Assembly (NCBI RefSeq): GCF_017884005.1
Contig: NZ_QFAY01000013.1
Location: 1 to 64,000, forward strand
Direction of reading: 5' to 3'
DNA: 64,000 nt
Source of the DNA: Streptococcus panodentis
GTDB lineage: Bacteria; Bacillota; Bacilli; Lactobacillales; Streptococcaceae
Shown: positions 42,545 to 52,723 of the stretch, piece after piece
Numbering within the stretch: the first letter of the stretch is position 1
Layout: every line of letters begins with the position of its first letter
Program-made: the position numbers and the translations under genes
The notes under the pieces: generated by a model
Seen by the model: the letters and a program-made list of their open reading frames with translations, nothing else
Database searches by the model: none
Told to the model about the DNA's origin: nothing

Positions 42545-43090
42545 ATGGACTTTGAAAAGCTCAAAGGGTTCGCAAAGACAGCGGTAGATAAAACTGCCGA
42601 AGGCATTGGCGCAGCTAATAAAAAAAGAAAAAAAGCAGCTGCTGAAACAAAAATCACACTGCCAGCAAGCAATCAATTTGCCAGCTCTACTACTGTTAGA
42701 AAAACTGTAGATGGTCAGTATTACATTGGATTTTATACCGAGGATCCAGTGTTATATGAATTTGTTGGTTTTGAGTTTGCAGGATCTACAATAAAAGAAC
42801 GGACAAAAACGACCGGAAAAACTAAGCAGCAAGGCCGAAGCGGCAGTGTTGTAGGCGGTGCCGCTATCGGTACCGTGTTAGCTCCCGGGGTAGGTACGAT
42901 TATAGGCGGCATGGCCGGCGGCGCACGAAAGAAAAAGGGTACTATCAACTCTACTTCTGTCACTACGCAAGAAGAAAAACCGGGGACTGCAAAGGTCATG
43001 CTGCGTAACGCAGTTACTGGTGAATTGAAAACCATAAAGACTAAGCTGACCAATGCTGAAGCAGGAAATATAGATCGATTCTTTAGATAA
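42545..43090 (+). CDS. Glycine-zipper protein of unknown function
   Basis: 181 residues. Basic N-terminus (KKRKKAAAETK), a beta-rich middle (DGQYYIGFYTEDPVLYEFVGFEFAGS), then a Gly/Ala-rich stretch VVGGAAIGTVLAPGVGTIIGGMAGG (about 100-125) like a glycine zipper, and a beta C-terminus ending DRFFR. It is in the lysogenic operon, expressed in the lysogen, so immunity or superinfection exclusion is a possible role. No family recognised. Confidence 0.6.
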   Translation: MDFEKLKGFAKTAVDKTAEGIGAANKKRKKAAAETKITLPASNQFASSTTVRKTVDGQYYIGFYTEDPVLYEFVGFEFAGSTIKERTKTTGKTKQQGRSGSVVGGAAIGTVLAPGVGTIIGGMAGGARKKKGTINSTSVTTQEEKPGTAKVMLRNAVTGELKTIKTKLTNAEAGNIDRFFR

Positions 43091-43138
43091 AATAAAAAAT
43101 CCCCCACGCTCGCCGTCGCCAAACTTAGAGCATGAGGG
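43091..43138 (-). terminator. Terminator-like hairpin between the zipper gene and integrase
   Basis: CCCCCACGCTC (43101-43111) and GAGCATGAGGG (43128-43138) pair; on the minus strand all 11 positions pair using two G-U wobbles, and the stem is followed by GATTTTTTATTTT. It is thus a better terminator for leftward RNA than for the known rightward genes, and may stop read-through into the lysogeny operon or act on both strands. Confidence 0.6.
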
Positions 43139-43218
43139 TGTTGTTAGGATTCGGAAAACAAGCCATTCAACGGGCCGTTTTCTTGTACCTATTTTACCAG
43201 AATATAGGAGATTTTACA

Positions 43219-44370
43219 ATGTGGTCAGAGCAATTAGATAACGGAAAATATAAATTTTTTGAGCGATACAAAGACCCTTATACTGAGAAATGGCGCAGGG
43301 TATCTGTTACCTTGGCCAGTGGCTCAAATCGCGCAAAAAAAGAAGCGCAAAAGCTGCTGAATAAAAAGATAGAAAAGGTTATCCAAAAGTTATCATCATC
43401 AGATAGATTTTTCAATGACATCTTAGATGAATGGTGGGGGTGCTATCAAAAAACTGTCAGAAGATCCAGTGTCCGGGCACGCACTCCAGCCTATAAAAGA
43501 CTGTCGGAAAATTTCGCTCCTGGTGTCCCGATTCGCAACATCGATGTCGCTTATATCAAAAAATACATAACTGATACCAATTACACAAAATCACAGTTGG
43601 ACCATATCAAAGTGATTCTGAATGGTACTTTTGATTATGCCCAGGAGTTGAAAATCATAACAGACAATCCTGCAAGATCCACCACATTGCCTAAACGCCC
43701 TCTCACGATTGATGAAATGCAATCTGCCGCCGATAAGTATCTGGAAACCGATGAACTTAATCCACTTTTAAAAGAACTATATCGAATACCTCGGACTTAC
43801 AGAGCCGGGCTGCTTGCAGAGTTTATGTCATTAAACGGCTGTCGTATTGGTGAAGCGGTAGCTATTCAAAAGCATAATTACCGTAAAGAAAGCAGAGAGC
43901 TGGATATTCACGGCTCTTTGGACAGTGTTGATAAAAACGCTAGAAAAGAATTGACTAAGACGGCATCTAGTTACAGAACTACCTACTTAACCTACCGTGA
44001 AATAGAAATCATAGACGAGCTTCTGGAGCTGAATGAATTGGCTGCTAGCTCTGACCCGGATTGGTCAAAGACAGATTATATCTTTCTTAATAACCGAGGT
44101 AAGCCAGTCCAAAGAAATTCTTTTAACATAACTTTGCAGAAGGCTAATTCCAGGTTAAAAAATCCAATTCAAAAAACACTTAGCTCCCACATCTTCCGCC
44201 ACACCTTGGTCAGTATGCTTGCCGAAAAAAATGTCCCCCTAAAAGCAATCATGGCCAGAGTAGGTCATAAAGATTCACGGACTACGATGCAGATTTATAC
44301 CCACGTCACTAGGAACATGAAAACGAATGTCGCAGATATTTTAGACGCAATCGCCAAGGATAGAAAATAG
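43219..44370 (+). CDS. int: Tyrosine integrase
   Basis: 383 residues from the ATG at 43219, preferred over an upstream ATG because AGGAG stands 8 bases before it. N-terminal arm-binding region (about 1-60), core-binding SAM-like domain (about 60-150), catalytic domain with R209 (GCRIGE), H324-x-x-R327 (HIFRHT), H350 (GHKDSRTT) and nucleophile Y360 (MQIYTH). It catalyses integration and excision at the pyk 3' end; attR is 88 bases downstream of its stop. Confidence 0.92.
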   Translation: MWSEQLDNGKYKFFERYKDPYTEKWRRVSVTLASGSNRAKKEAQKLLNKKIEKVIQKLSSSDRFFNDILDEWWGCYQKTVRRSSVRARTPAYKRLSENFAPGVPIRNIDVAYIKKYITDTNYTKSQLDHIKVILNGTFDYAQELKIITDNPARSTTLPKRPLTIDEMQSAADKYLETDELNPLLKELYRIPRTYRAGLLAEFMSLNGCRIGEAVAIQKHNYRKESRELDIHGSLDSVDKNARKELTKTASSYRTTYLTYREIEIIDELLELNELAASSDPDWSKTDYIFLNNRGKPVQRNSFNITLQKANSRLKNPIQKTLSSHIFRHTLVSMLAEKNVPLKAIMARVGHKDSRTTMQIYTHVTRNMKTNVADILDAIAKDRK

Positions 44371-44375
44371 ATTTT

Positions 44376-44394
44376 TGCCCCTTCCATGCCCCTT
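44376..44394 (+). promoter_or_regulatory. Pair of arm-type integrase sites at the attR side
   Basis: TGCCCCTT at 44376-44383 and 44387-44394, same orientation and 11-bp phase as the pair at 5593-5611. They lie between the integrase stop and attR, 74 bases from the core. Together they make a symmetric two-plus-two arm layout in attP. Confidence 0.5.
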
Positions 44395-44398
44395 TTGA

Positions 44399-44448
44399 TA
44401 AAAAAAGACCTTGCCAACAACTGCGAAACGTTGATTTAGCAAGGTTTT
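44399..44448. terminator. Phage-supplied terminator for pyk and integrase
   Basis: CCTTGC (44409-44414) and GCAAGG (44439-44444) enclose an inner CAAC/GTTG pair, with an A-run on the left and a T-run on the right, so it works for both converging transcripts. It replaces the host pyk terminator, now at 5408-5449. Confidence 0.7.
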
Positions 44449-44457
44449 TATTTTGAT

Positions 44458-44479
44458 ATTAACGAACGGTGCGGATACG
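44458..44479. repeat. attR of the prophage at the pyk 3' end
   Basis: ATTAACGAA, then C, then GGTGCGGATACG, identical to attL except T to C at one position. It encodes the last six residues (RIRTVR) and stop of pyk on the minus strand. The mismatch places the strand exchange to the right of 44467, within or beyond the 12-base identity. Confidence 0.85.
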
Positions 44480-45964
44480 CATTGTGTTGGTACGGACTGC
44501 TTCACCAAGCGGCACACCGGCAACGATAACGATGTTGTCGCCAGATTCTACCAGACCTTGCTCAACCGCAATCTTTTCAGCGATTTCAAACATGTCATCT
44601 GTATTAGAAGGACGCTCAGTCGTCACAGGAATCACACCCCAGTTCAGCATGAGACCGCGCTGTGTCAGCTCGTCGAAAGTGATGGCCAGGATATCAGCAT
44701 CCGGACGGTATTTAGAAATCAAGCGAGCAGTATGACCGGTCTTGGTCAGGGTCACAACCAGTTTAATATCCATTGAAGTGGTTGCATCCTTGACCGCTGA
44801 AGCCATAACTTCTGTCTTAGAGTTGCGGGCAAATGTCGTAGAAGACAGACGGCCGTACTCATTGAGCAGTGTCTGAGCGTTCTTGTCAATGGTTGCCATT
44901 GTGCGAACAGACTCAAGCGGGTACTTCCCGTTGGCAGACTCGCCTGACAGCATGGTTGCATCAGTACCGTCAATAACGGCATTGAAAACGTCAGATACTT
45001 CAGATCGGGTTGCACGCGGCTTTTCAGTCATGGTTTCCAGCATGTTGGTTGCAGTGATGACTACTTTACCAGCAGCATTGACCTTGGTGATGATCATCTT
45101 TTGGTAAACTGGAACCATCTCGAACGGTACTTCAATCCCCATGTCACCACGCGCAATCATGATACCGTCTGCAGCTTCGATGATTTCATCCAAGTTGTCA
45201 ATCCCTTGTTGGTTTTCGATTTTGGCAAAAAGCTGAACATGGCCGTTGCCTGTTTCTTCGCAGATGGCGCGCACTTCATTGACGTCCTTTGCAGTACGGA
45301 CAAATGAAATCGCGATGAAGTTGATGCCCTGCTCCAGACCAAAGCGAATGTCGTCGTTGTCACGTTCCGCCAGTGCCGGGAAAGGAATTTTGGTATTTGG
45401 AATGTTGACACCTTTTTGCTTAGCAATGATGCCGTCGTTTTCAACTTCCACTTCAAATTCGCGAGTCGCATCGTCTTTGGCAACCACGCGAAGACCCAAT
45501 TTACCATCGTCAACCAGCACCTGACGGCCCACTTCAACATCATCATAGATGTCCAGCCCGCCGGCAACATTGAGGGCAATTACTTCGCGGGTAGACTGGA
45601 TACCTTGCTTAGTTGCAACGCGGATCTTTTCACCCGTTTTGTAAGCATACTCTTTGGCATCGCCTTCAAAGAGCTCTGTACGGATTTCCGGACCTTTCGT
45701 ATCAAGAAGGAAACCTACTTTTTGACCGGCAATTTCTTCTGCACGCTTAACAGTTGCCATGCGCTCTCCCTGCTCAGCATGGTCACCGTGTGAGAAGTTG
45801 AAACGGAAGGTATTGGCGCCGGCTTCAATCAATTTAGCGATATTCTGTGCAGATGCTTCAACATCAAGTTTTTCGCCCCAGTATCCGTCATCGCCGAATT
45901 TTTTACCGCCACGGATCTCTACCGCAGGACCTAATGTTGCAACAATTTTTACACGTTTGTTCAT
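44459..45964 (-). CDS. pyk: Pyruvate kinase
   Basis: 501 residues; converts phosphoenolpyruvate and ADP to pyruvate and ATP, the last step of glycolysis. N-terminal KRVKIVATLGPA, active-site regions FRFNFSHGDH, LLDTKGPEIRT, IMIARGDMGIEVP (K/E/D metal site) and ATNMLETM, and a C-terminal effector domain. The last codons and the stop come from the phage attR: the host version ended RIRTIR and this one ends RIRTVR, so the gene stays whole. It follows pfkA by 63 bases, in one operon. Confidence 0.97.
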   Translation of the reverse strand: MNKRVKIVATLGPAVEIRGGKKFGDDGYWGEKLDVEASAQNIAKLIEAGANTFRFNFSHGDHAEQGERMATVKRAEEIAGQKVGFLLDTKGPEIRTELFEGDAKEYAYKTGEKIRVATKQGIQSTREVIALNVAGGLDIYDDVEVGRQVLVDDGKLGLRVVAKDDATREFEVEVENDGIIAKQKGVNIPNTKIPFPALAERDNDDIRFGLEQGINFIAISFVRTAKDVNEVRAICEETGNGHVQLFAKIENQQGIDNLDEIIEAADGIMIARGDMGIEVPFEMVPVYQKMIITKVNAAGKVVITATNMLETMTEKPRATRSEVSDVFNAVIDGTDATMLSGESANGKYPLESVRTMATIDKNAQTLLNEYGRLSSTTFARNSKTEVMASAVKDATTSMDIKLVVTLTKTGHTARLISKYRPDADILAITFDELTQRGLMLNWGVIPVTTERPSNTDDMFEIAEKIAVEQGLVESGDNIVIVAGVPLGEAVRTNTMRIRTVR

Positions 45965-46027
45965 GATTTTTATGAAACTCCTTCTTCTATTTTGGCCTTG
46001 AGGCCTGTAATAACAAATAAATAATAA

Positions 46028-47062
<1,035 letters not shown>

Positions 47063-47077
47063 TTAACATTCTTATAG

Positions 47078-47086
47078 ATTATACCA
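47078..47086 (-). promoter_or_regulatory. Extended -10 promoter of pfkA-pyk
   Basis: The minus strand reads TGGTATAAT, perfect TATAAT with TG extension, 40 bases before the pfkA start. No convincing -35. The same TGGTATAAT box precedes the signal-peptidase-like gene. Confidence 0.6.
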
Positions 47087-47123
47087 CAATCGGCAGGAAA
47101 ATTCTCTTATTTTTCCATATTTT

Positions 47124-50100
47124 TTAGCGAAAAATCGTTTTCATGCTGTATTTTTTCAATTCCTCCTGCAGGTGGTCAGATTTTTCTACCCGAAAATGCG
47201 GTGTTGCGACCGTCTGCTTCTCCTCTTCATAGCGCAGGACCACGGGAATGCTGCCCGGATAGCGCTGCAATATCTGAGAAATGGCTACATCATGGTCGTG
47301 ATTGGCAGTCTGGATCCAGAAGCGCTCGGAGCTGGCTTCCTGTAGGTCTGACAGGATCATCTGCAGTCGGCCGTCCCGCTCCTGTACCCTGCCGGTCAGA
47401 TAGTAATAGCCTTTCTCTCGGATACAGTCCGCTAACTGGCGGTAAGTCTCTGGAAAGAGGGTCACATCCAGCTTTTTCTTGGTATCAGAGACCTGCAGAA
47501 AGGCCATGTTTTCGCCTTTCTTGGTGCGAATGACCTTGATGCTCTGCACCTCTGCCAAAATCGTCGCTCTGCTATTTTCCGTCAGCTCACCAATCCAGCT
47601 GAAAGGCTGAGCGGACTGCTTGGCCAGACGGATCAAAGGATGGTCGCTGAGGCCGGCCCCGATAATGCTCTGCTCCAGCTCAAACTTCTCGGCCTCGCTG
47701 AAATCTTCTGCCTCAGTCCAGGAATAGCTGCTATCTGCAAAGAGGCTGCCCAGTTCGTCAGCAAAGACAAAGAGATTGGGCAGATTGGCCAGAATCTTCT
47801 GGCGGTTGGGCTCAAAGCTGTCAAAGAGGCCCAGCTGTACCAAGGGAGTCAGAAGCTGCACCTTGTGATAGTTCTGCGGCAGACGCAGGATAAAGTCTTC
47901 CACGCCGGAAAAAGGAGCCTGCTTGCGCTCCTCTAAAATCCAAAAAGCTAAATCCCGCGGCAGACCCTTGATATTTTTCAGACCCAGAAAAATCTGCTTC
48001 TCCTGAAATTTATCATGATAGGGAATCGTATTGATATCGAGCGGTGCCAGCTGAAAGCCAAAGTTCAACGCATCTGTGATATAGTCGCTGCTGGAATAAT
48101 TGAGCATAATATCAAAGAAAACATCCGGATAATGTGCCTTGAAATAGGCCAGCTGAAAGGCCAGAGCTGAGTAAGCATAAGCATGGCTGCGGTTGAAGCC
48201 GTAGCCGGCAAATTTCTCCATAATGGCAAAGACTTCCTTGGCTTTCTCAGCTGTGTGGCCGCATGCGACCGCACCGGCTACAAACTCCTCTTCCATCCTG
48301 TGCATCTCGGCAGCATTTTTCTTGCCCATGGCGCGGCGCAAGATATCGGCCTTGCCCAGACTGAAGCCGCCGAAGCGCTGAGCCACCTGCATGACCTGCT
48401 CCTGATAGAGCATGATGCCATAGGTAGGCGCCAGAATATCAGCCAGACTGTCATCCAGCAGCTCCACCGGCTCTTGGCTATGCTTTCTCTTGACAAAGTT
48501 ATCAATGTAATCGCTGGCACCGGGCCGGTTGAGCGAGGTCGTAGCCACCACTTCCTCAAACTGCACCGGCTGGACCCGCTTGAGCAGGCTGATGGCTCCG
48601 GGCTGCTCAAACTGGAAAATCCCCTTGGTATCACCAGCTGCAAAGAGCTTGAGCGTTTCTGCATCTTCCAGGTCAATAGCAGCAATGTCAATAGCCACTT
48701 CATGCTTTTTCAGGGCTGCTTCCTTCATGCGCTGGACAAAGGTCAGATTGCGCAGGCCCAAAAAGTCCATTTTCAACAGACCGTTGCTTTCGACACCGTG
48801 GGCATCATACTGGGTGATCAGCATGTCTTCGCCGTATTTGAGAGGGATATGGTCGGTCAGATCATTGTCGCTCATGACGACGCCGGCCGCATGGATAGAG
48901 GTCTGGCGCGGATTGCCTTCGATTTGCTTGGCAATGTCAAAGGCCTGCTGGTATTCGGGCTTGCTGTGGATAATCTGGCGAAAGGCCATGTTCTTCTCAT
49001 AAGCCAAGGTCAGACTGTCTCCAAATCGGATTTTTCTGGTGATATTGGTCAGCTCATACTCGGGCAGGCCGTACCGCTTGAACACATCGCGAATGGCCTG
49101 CTTGGCCCCAAAGGTCGAGTAGGTGACAATCTGAGCCGCATGCCAGCTGCCGTAGCGGTCACGGACATAGCGGATAAACTCCGGCCGGTAGACATCCGGA
49201 ATGTCAATATCAATATCAGGCATGGTATAGCGCTCCAGATTGAGAAAGCGCTCAAAAAGCAGGTTTTTCTCCACTGGGTCAATACCGGTAATTTCCAGTG
49301 CATAGGCCACCAGACTGCCGACTGCAGACCCCCGGCCCATGCCCATATAGTAGCCCTGACTGCGGCCGAAACGCAGCAAATCCCAGACGATGAGAAAATA
49401 ATCATCAAAGCCCATCTGGTGAATGACAGCCAGCTCCTGCTCCAGCCGATCCGCATACTGCGGCCCGTTCAGGCCGCGCTTGAGAAGACCGGCCTCGGCC
49501 CGCTCCCGCAGCTCCTCGGCTGCCGGCCGCTCCGGATTAAAGCGGGGCAGTTTCAATTCTGTATTGATGTCATAATGGACATCTCTGACAAGCTGTTCCA
49601 GATTGCTCAGGCTTTCAGGAAAGCTCTGCTCAAAAGCTGCCGCCAGAGCCTGGGGCGTCAGCAGCAGCTCATGGCTGGCAGGGCTGCCCGCCTCCCGCAG
49701 GCTGACATTGTCCCGGATGGCCCGCAGCATCTGCAGCGTCTCCAACTCTCCTGTATGGAAATAACGGACTGTATGCAGGGGCAGGGTCGGCCGCTCAAAG
49801 CTCTGCCGGGGCGTGTCCGGAAAGACACCGATATAAAAATCCTGTCCCAGATCCAAGTCTTCCACACCGGCAAAAGCTGGTACAATCAAAGCCAAGCCCT
49901 TAAACAGATGCTGGAAATCCTCCCAGTTTTTGCTGCCGGTCATCTTGCGGGTGGAGACCTTCATCAGATTGCGGTAGCCCTGACTGTTCAGAGCCAGAAG
50001 CCGGATATTCAGCTCCTGCCCCTCTCTGATGACCGTCAGCTCCAAGCCCAAAAGCGGCTGAATGCCCGCTGCTGCCGCTGCTTCCAGAAAATGATAGGCA

Positions 50101-50234
50101 CCATAGAGATTGTCCACATCCATCATGCCCAAGCGGCTGTAGCCCAGCTCCTTGGCTTTCTGCACGTATTTTTTGATAGAGATGAGACTGTCCATAAAAG
50201 TATAAACCGTCTTGGTATCTAACTGTATCACCAC
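47124..50234 (-). CDS. dnaE: DNA polymerase III alpha subunit (DnaE)
   Basis: About 1036 residues from a GTG at 50234 (AAGGAG 6 bases before; the reading frame is open further upstream, but the usual start VVIQLDTKT is here). PHP domain at the N-terminus (about 1-250), polymerase core with PDIDIDIPD catalytic aspartates, GVVMSDNDLTDHIPLKY, GIFQFEQPGAISLLKRV, HhH region and an OB-fold near the end. Lagging-strand polymerase of Gram-positive bacteria, error-prone type. Confidence 0.95.
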   Translation of the reverse strand: MVIQLDTKTVYTFMDSLISIKKYVQKAKELGYSRLGMMDVDNLYGAYHFLEAAAAAGIQPLLGLELTVIREGQELNIRLLALNSQGYRNLMKVSTRKMTGSKNWEDFQHLFKGLALIVPAFAGVEDLDLGQDFYIGVFPDTPRQSFERPTLPLHTVRYFHTGELETLQMLRAIRDNVSLREAGSPASHELLLTPQALAAAFEQSFPESLSNLEQLVRDVHYDINTELKLPRFNPERPAAEELRERAEAGLLKRGLNGPQYADRLEQELAVIHQMGFDDYFLIVWDLLRFGRSQGYYMGMGRGSAVGSLVAYALEITGIDPVEKNLLFERFLNLERYTMPDIDIDIPDVYRPEFIRYVRDRYGSWHAAQIVTYSTFGAKQAIRDVFKRYGLPEYELTNITRKIRFGDSLTLAYEKNMAFRQIIHSKPEYQQAFDIAKQIEGNPRQTSIHAAGVVMSDNDLTDHIPLKYGEDMLITQYDAHGVESNGLLKMDFLGLRNLTFVQRMKEAALKKHEVAIDIAAIDLEDAETLKLFAAGDTKGIFQFEQPGAISLLKRVQPVQFEEVVATTSLNRPGASDYIDNFVKRKHSQEPVELLDDSLADILAPTYGIMLYQEQVMQVAQRFGGFSLGKADILRRAMGKKNAAEMHRMEEEFVAGAVACGHTAEKAKEVFAIMEKFAGYGFNRSHAYAYSALAFQLAYFKAHYPDVFFDIMLNYSSSDYITDALNFGFQLAPLDINTIPYHDKFQEKQIFLGLKNIKGLPRDLAFWILEERKQAPFSGVEDFILRLPQNYHKVQLLTPLVQLGLFDSFEPNRQKILANLPNLFVFADELGSLFADSSYSWTEAEDFSEAEKFELEQSIIGAGLSDHPLIRLAKQSAQPFSWIGELTENSRATILAEVQSIKVIRTKKGENMAFLQVSDTKKKLDVTLFPETYRQLADCIREKGYYYLTGRVQERDGRLQMILSDLQEASSERFWIQTANHDHDVAISQILQRYPGSIPVVLRYEEEKQTVATPHFRVEKSDHLQEELKKYSMKTIFR

Positions 50235-50350
50235 ATTTTTCTCCTTGAACATGCTTTGCTTCTTCTTATAACTATTATACCGCAATTCGGCCAATGTGGG
50301 AAATGGGAGTTTGGCAGAGAGGGCTGTTCCGGCCATCCTTGCTGGCTTTT

Positions 50351-50380
50351 TTTGCTATTTTTTAAAGGAAAAGGTATAAT
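50351..50380 (+). promoter_or_regulatory. Promoter of the ABC transporter pair
   Basis: TTTGCT (50351-50356), 18-bp spacer and TATAAT (50375-50380), 34 bases before the ATG; AAGGAGG stands 6 bases before it. No operator is evident. Confidence 0.5.
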
Positions 50381-50414
50381 GTGTGTAAACGGAATTTAAT
50401 ATAAGGAGGCACTC

Positions 50415-51122
50415 ATGAATCAGTATCCTCTGGTCTATCTCGACCACATCTTTAAAAACTATGGCGAAGCCCCGGCCCTGTATGATGTGAGCTTGAACAT
50501 CCAGCCTGGCAGAATTATCGGTCTCCTGGGTCCCAACGGCAGCGGCAAGACAACCATTATCAAGCTCATCAACGGACTCCTGCAGCCAACCTCCGGCCAT
50601 GTCTATCTCAAGGGGGCCGAGCCTTCCCGAGACAGCAAGCGCTTTGTCTCCTATCTGCCGGACACCACTTATCTGAGCGACAATTCAAAAGTGAGCGAAG
50701 CGATAGCCTATTTCCAAGATTTTTACGAAAACTTTGACAGCGCCAAAGCCTTGCAGCTCCTAAAGGATCTCCGTATTGATCCGCAGGCCCGCATCGGCAG
50801 CCTGTCAAAAGGGAACAAAGAAAAAATGCAGCTCATTTTGGTCATGAGCCGCCATGCGGACCTGTATATCCTGGACGAGCCAATCGGCGGTGTCGATCCG
50901 GCAGCCCGTGACTATATCCTGAGAACCATCATCCAAAACCGCACGCCTCAGTCTTCGGTCATCATTTCCACTCACTTAATTGCAGATATTGAGCCGATCT
51001 TGGATGAAGTCATCCTGATCAATCAAGGTCAGATTCTGTTGCATGAAAATGCTAATCAGCTGCGCCAACAGTACAATCAGTCTATTGATAATCTCTTCCG
51101 CAGCCAGTTTCGCTTTTACTAG
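50415..51122 (+). CDS. ABC transporter ATP-binding protein
   Basis: 235 residues. Walker A LLGPNGSGKTTIIK (about 37-50), signature LSKGNKEKMQL, Walker B LYILDEPIGGVDP, and switch His in STHLIAD. The YtrB/BcrA-like short ATPase type usually pairs with an ABC-2-like permease; substrate unknown. The permease follows 14 bases later. A GntR regulator often begins such operons but none lies here. Confidence 0.9.
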   Translation: MNQYPLVYLDHIFKNYGEAPALYDVSLNIQPGRIIGLLGPNGSGKTTIIKLINGLLQPTSGHVYLKGAEPSRDSKRFVSYLPDTTYLSDNSKVSEAIAYFQDFYENFDSAKALQLLKDLRIDPQARIGSLSKGNKEKMQLILVMSRHADLYILDEPIGGVDPAARDYILRTIIQNRTPQSSVIISTHLIADIEPILDEVILINQGQILLHENANQLRQQYNQSIDNLFRSQFRFY

Positions 51123-51136
51123 GAGGTCTCTGCTTT

Positions 51137-51982
51137 ATGTTCGGAAAACTGTTTAAATACGACTTTAAGTCCAATTACAAATGGTACTGTATCACCTTTG
51201 CCATCTTTTTAGGCCTCTCGGTCTTCATGGGATTGTTTGCCGGCAGCGTGCTAAAGCCGGATCAGCTCAATTATTTTAGTGATTATCCAACTTCTACTGC
51301 TGGCTTTGTCATTATTTTCTATTTGCTCTTTCTGATGATTTTTTCAGCAGCCTGCGCTGTCTTTCTGTCCAATACCATCATTATTATCCGCCGTTTTTAT
51401 AAAAACGTCTTTGGACGCGAAGGATACCTGACTTGGACACTCCCAGTCACGCCGCACCAAATCCTTCTCTCCAAGCTCCTCTCTGCCTTTATCTGGAGTC
51501 TCTTGTGCATGCTGACCATGCTTGTCGGCGGCTTCCTGATTTTTGGAATTGCTCTGCCTATCGTCGGCTATTCCTTGCAAGAGCTGTTTAAATACCTTGA
51601 CTACATACCCTCTTTCTGGCTCTGGCTCATCAAATTTGGATTCATCAATCTGCTGCAAACCATCTCTGGCATTCTCTTCTTCTACCTCGTCATCTCCATC
51701 GGACAGCTCTTTAAGAAGAATCGGATTATGATGGCTGTCCTCTTTGGATTTTTGATTTGGACTGTTTTGGCAGTCTTCTCTCTCTTCCTGCCGACTCCAT
51801 ATTCTGTAACCAACTTCCTGAATCTTTATGATGATAGTTCTAGTTACGATGACTTCTACCTAAGTTTTAGTCAAATGCTGGATATCTCCCTGATTATCCG
51901 GAGCATTTTTGAACTCGTCAAGATTTTCGGCTTCTACTTTACCGTCTACGCCATTGTGAAAAACAAGCTGAATCTTCAATAA
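51137..51982 (+). CDS. ABC-2 type permease, partner of the preceding ATPase
   Basis: 281 residues with six or so membrane segments (about 18-38, 56-84, 105-134, 160-185, 195-215, 250-275). Contains EGYLTWTLPVTPHQILLSKLL, typical of ABC-2-type permeases of this streptococcal pair. Likely exports or responds to a membrane-active compound, inferred. Confidence 0.8.
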   Translation: MFGKLFKYDFKSNYKWYCITFAIFLGLSVFMGLFAGSVLKPDQLNYFSDYPTSTAGFVIIFYLLFLMIFSAACAVFLSNTIIIIRRFYKNVFGREGYLTWTLPVTPHQILLSKLLSAFIWSLLCMLTMLVGGFLIFGIALPIVGYSLQELFKYLDYIPSFWLWLIKFGFINLLQTISGILFFYLVISIGQLFKKNRIMMAVLFGFLIWTVLAVFSLFLPTPYSVTNFLNLYDDSSSYDDFYLSFSQMLDISLIIRSIFELVKIFGFYFTVYAIVKNKLNLQ

Positions 51983-51988
51983 CCATCA

Positions 51989-52027
51989 AACTGACTGAAA
52001 CCTTTTGGTTCAGCCAGTTTTCTTTTT
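51989..52027. terminator. Bidirectional terminator between ABC operon and lrgB
   Basis: AACTGACTGAAACC (51989-52002) and GGTTCAGCCAGTT (52007-52019) pair with two mismatches around a TTTT loop, followed by TTCTTTTTTT. It ends the ABC transcript; on the opposite strand it lies right after lrgB. Confidence 0.75.
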
Positions 52028-52723
52028 TTACTTCAGAATAATCGCTGCCACGATAGGGCTGACAAGGACATACATAAGGCCCGTCACACCAATCGCAAGT
52101 CCTGCCATGGCCCCCGCGACCTGACCGTATTTAAAGGCAGTTCCCGTTCCCACTGCATGGCCGGTCCCGCCTAGAGCCAGGCCAACGGCGACAGGATCTG
52201 TGATTTTTAGAATCTTTAGAAGCGTCGGTCCCAAAACACTGGTCAGAATGCCGGTCGCTACAACGACAACCAGCGTCACTGCCGCAATCCCCTGCAGCTT
52301 GTCCGTAATGCCGACAGCCATGGCTGTGGTGACAGACTTAGGAAAGAGAGAAACAGCCAGAAAAAAGTCCATGCCAAAAAACTTAGCCAGCAGAGCAGTG
52401 AAGCAGGTATTGACCACTACTGCCGCAAAGGTCCCCAGCAAAATACTGCGGGCATGGTGCCTCATGAGGTGAAAGGTCTTATAGAGCGGGATACCTAAGG
52501 CGACTGTAGAGGGGACAATCAGACTGTTTAAATAGGAGCCGCCGACATAGTAATCCTTGTAGGAAATCCCGGTCAGCTTCAGAAAGGCAATGACCAGCAC
52601 CGCCGCCAGCAGCAAGGGAGTGGTCAAAGGATGGGGAAATCTGCGGAAAATCAGAAGGCCAATCAGATAAGCCAGAATAGACAGAGCCAGGCCAAAGAGA
52701 GGATTGCTCCATAGATCAGACAT
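52028..52723 (-). CDS. lrgB: LrgB-like antiholin membrane protein
   Basis: 231 residues from the ATG at 52723 (AAAGGAGGGAGCAGCC). Several hydrophobic segments; family signatures SYLNSLIVPSTVALGIPLY, FGMDFFLAVSLFPKSVTTAMAVGI and GGTGHAVGTGTAFKYGQVAGAMAGLAIG. The LrgAB pair influences murein hydrolase activity, cell death and pyruvate or stress metabolism. It overlaps lrgA by 8 bases. Confidence 0.92.
   Translation of the reverse strand: MSDLWSNPLFGLALSILAYLIGLLIFRRFPHPLTTPLLLAAVLVIAFLKLTGISYKDYYVGGSYLNSLIVPSTVALGIPLYKTFHLMRHHARSILLGTFAAVVVNTCFTALLAKFFGMDFFLAVSLFPKSVTTAMAVGITDKLQGIAAVTLVVVVATGILTSVLGPTLLKILKITDPVAVGLALGGTGHAVGTGTAFKYGQVAGAMAGLAIGVTGLMYVLVSPIVAAIILK

Larger units (their letters stand above)
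5469..44479. mobile_element. Temperate siphovirus-type prophage inserted in the 3' end of pyk
   Basis: A continuous phage genome of about 39 kb bounded by the att repeats. It has an integrase next to attR, a repressor/Cro switch at 41480-41775, early recombination and replication genes, small and large terminase, portal, minor head protein, scaffold, HK97-type capsid, connectors, tail tube, frame-shifted tail chaperone, tape measure, distal tail, tail tip protein, two holins and an amidase. All structural genes read intact, so it may be inducible. The only broken phage frame seen is the cytosine methyltransferase at 30635-31647. Confidence 0.95.

Noticed and set aside
48183..50222. Long open frame of 679 codons on the plus strand opposite dnaE
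   Set aside because: It lies wholly antisense to dnaE, has no ribosome site or recognisable domain, and its residues are what the opposite strand of a high G+C gene gives.
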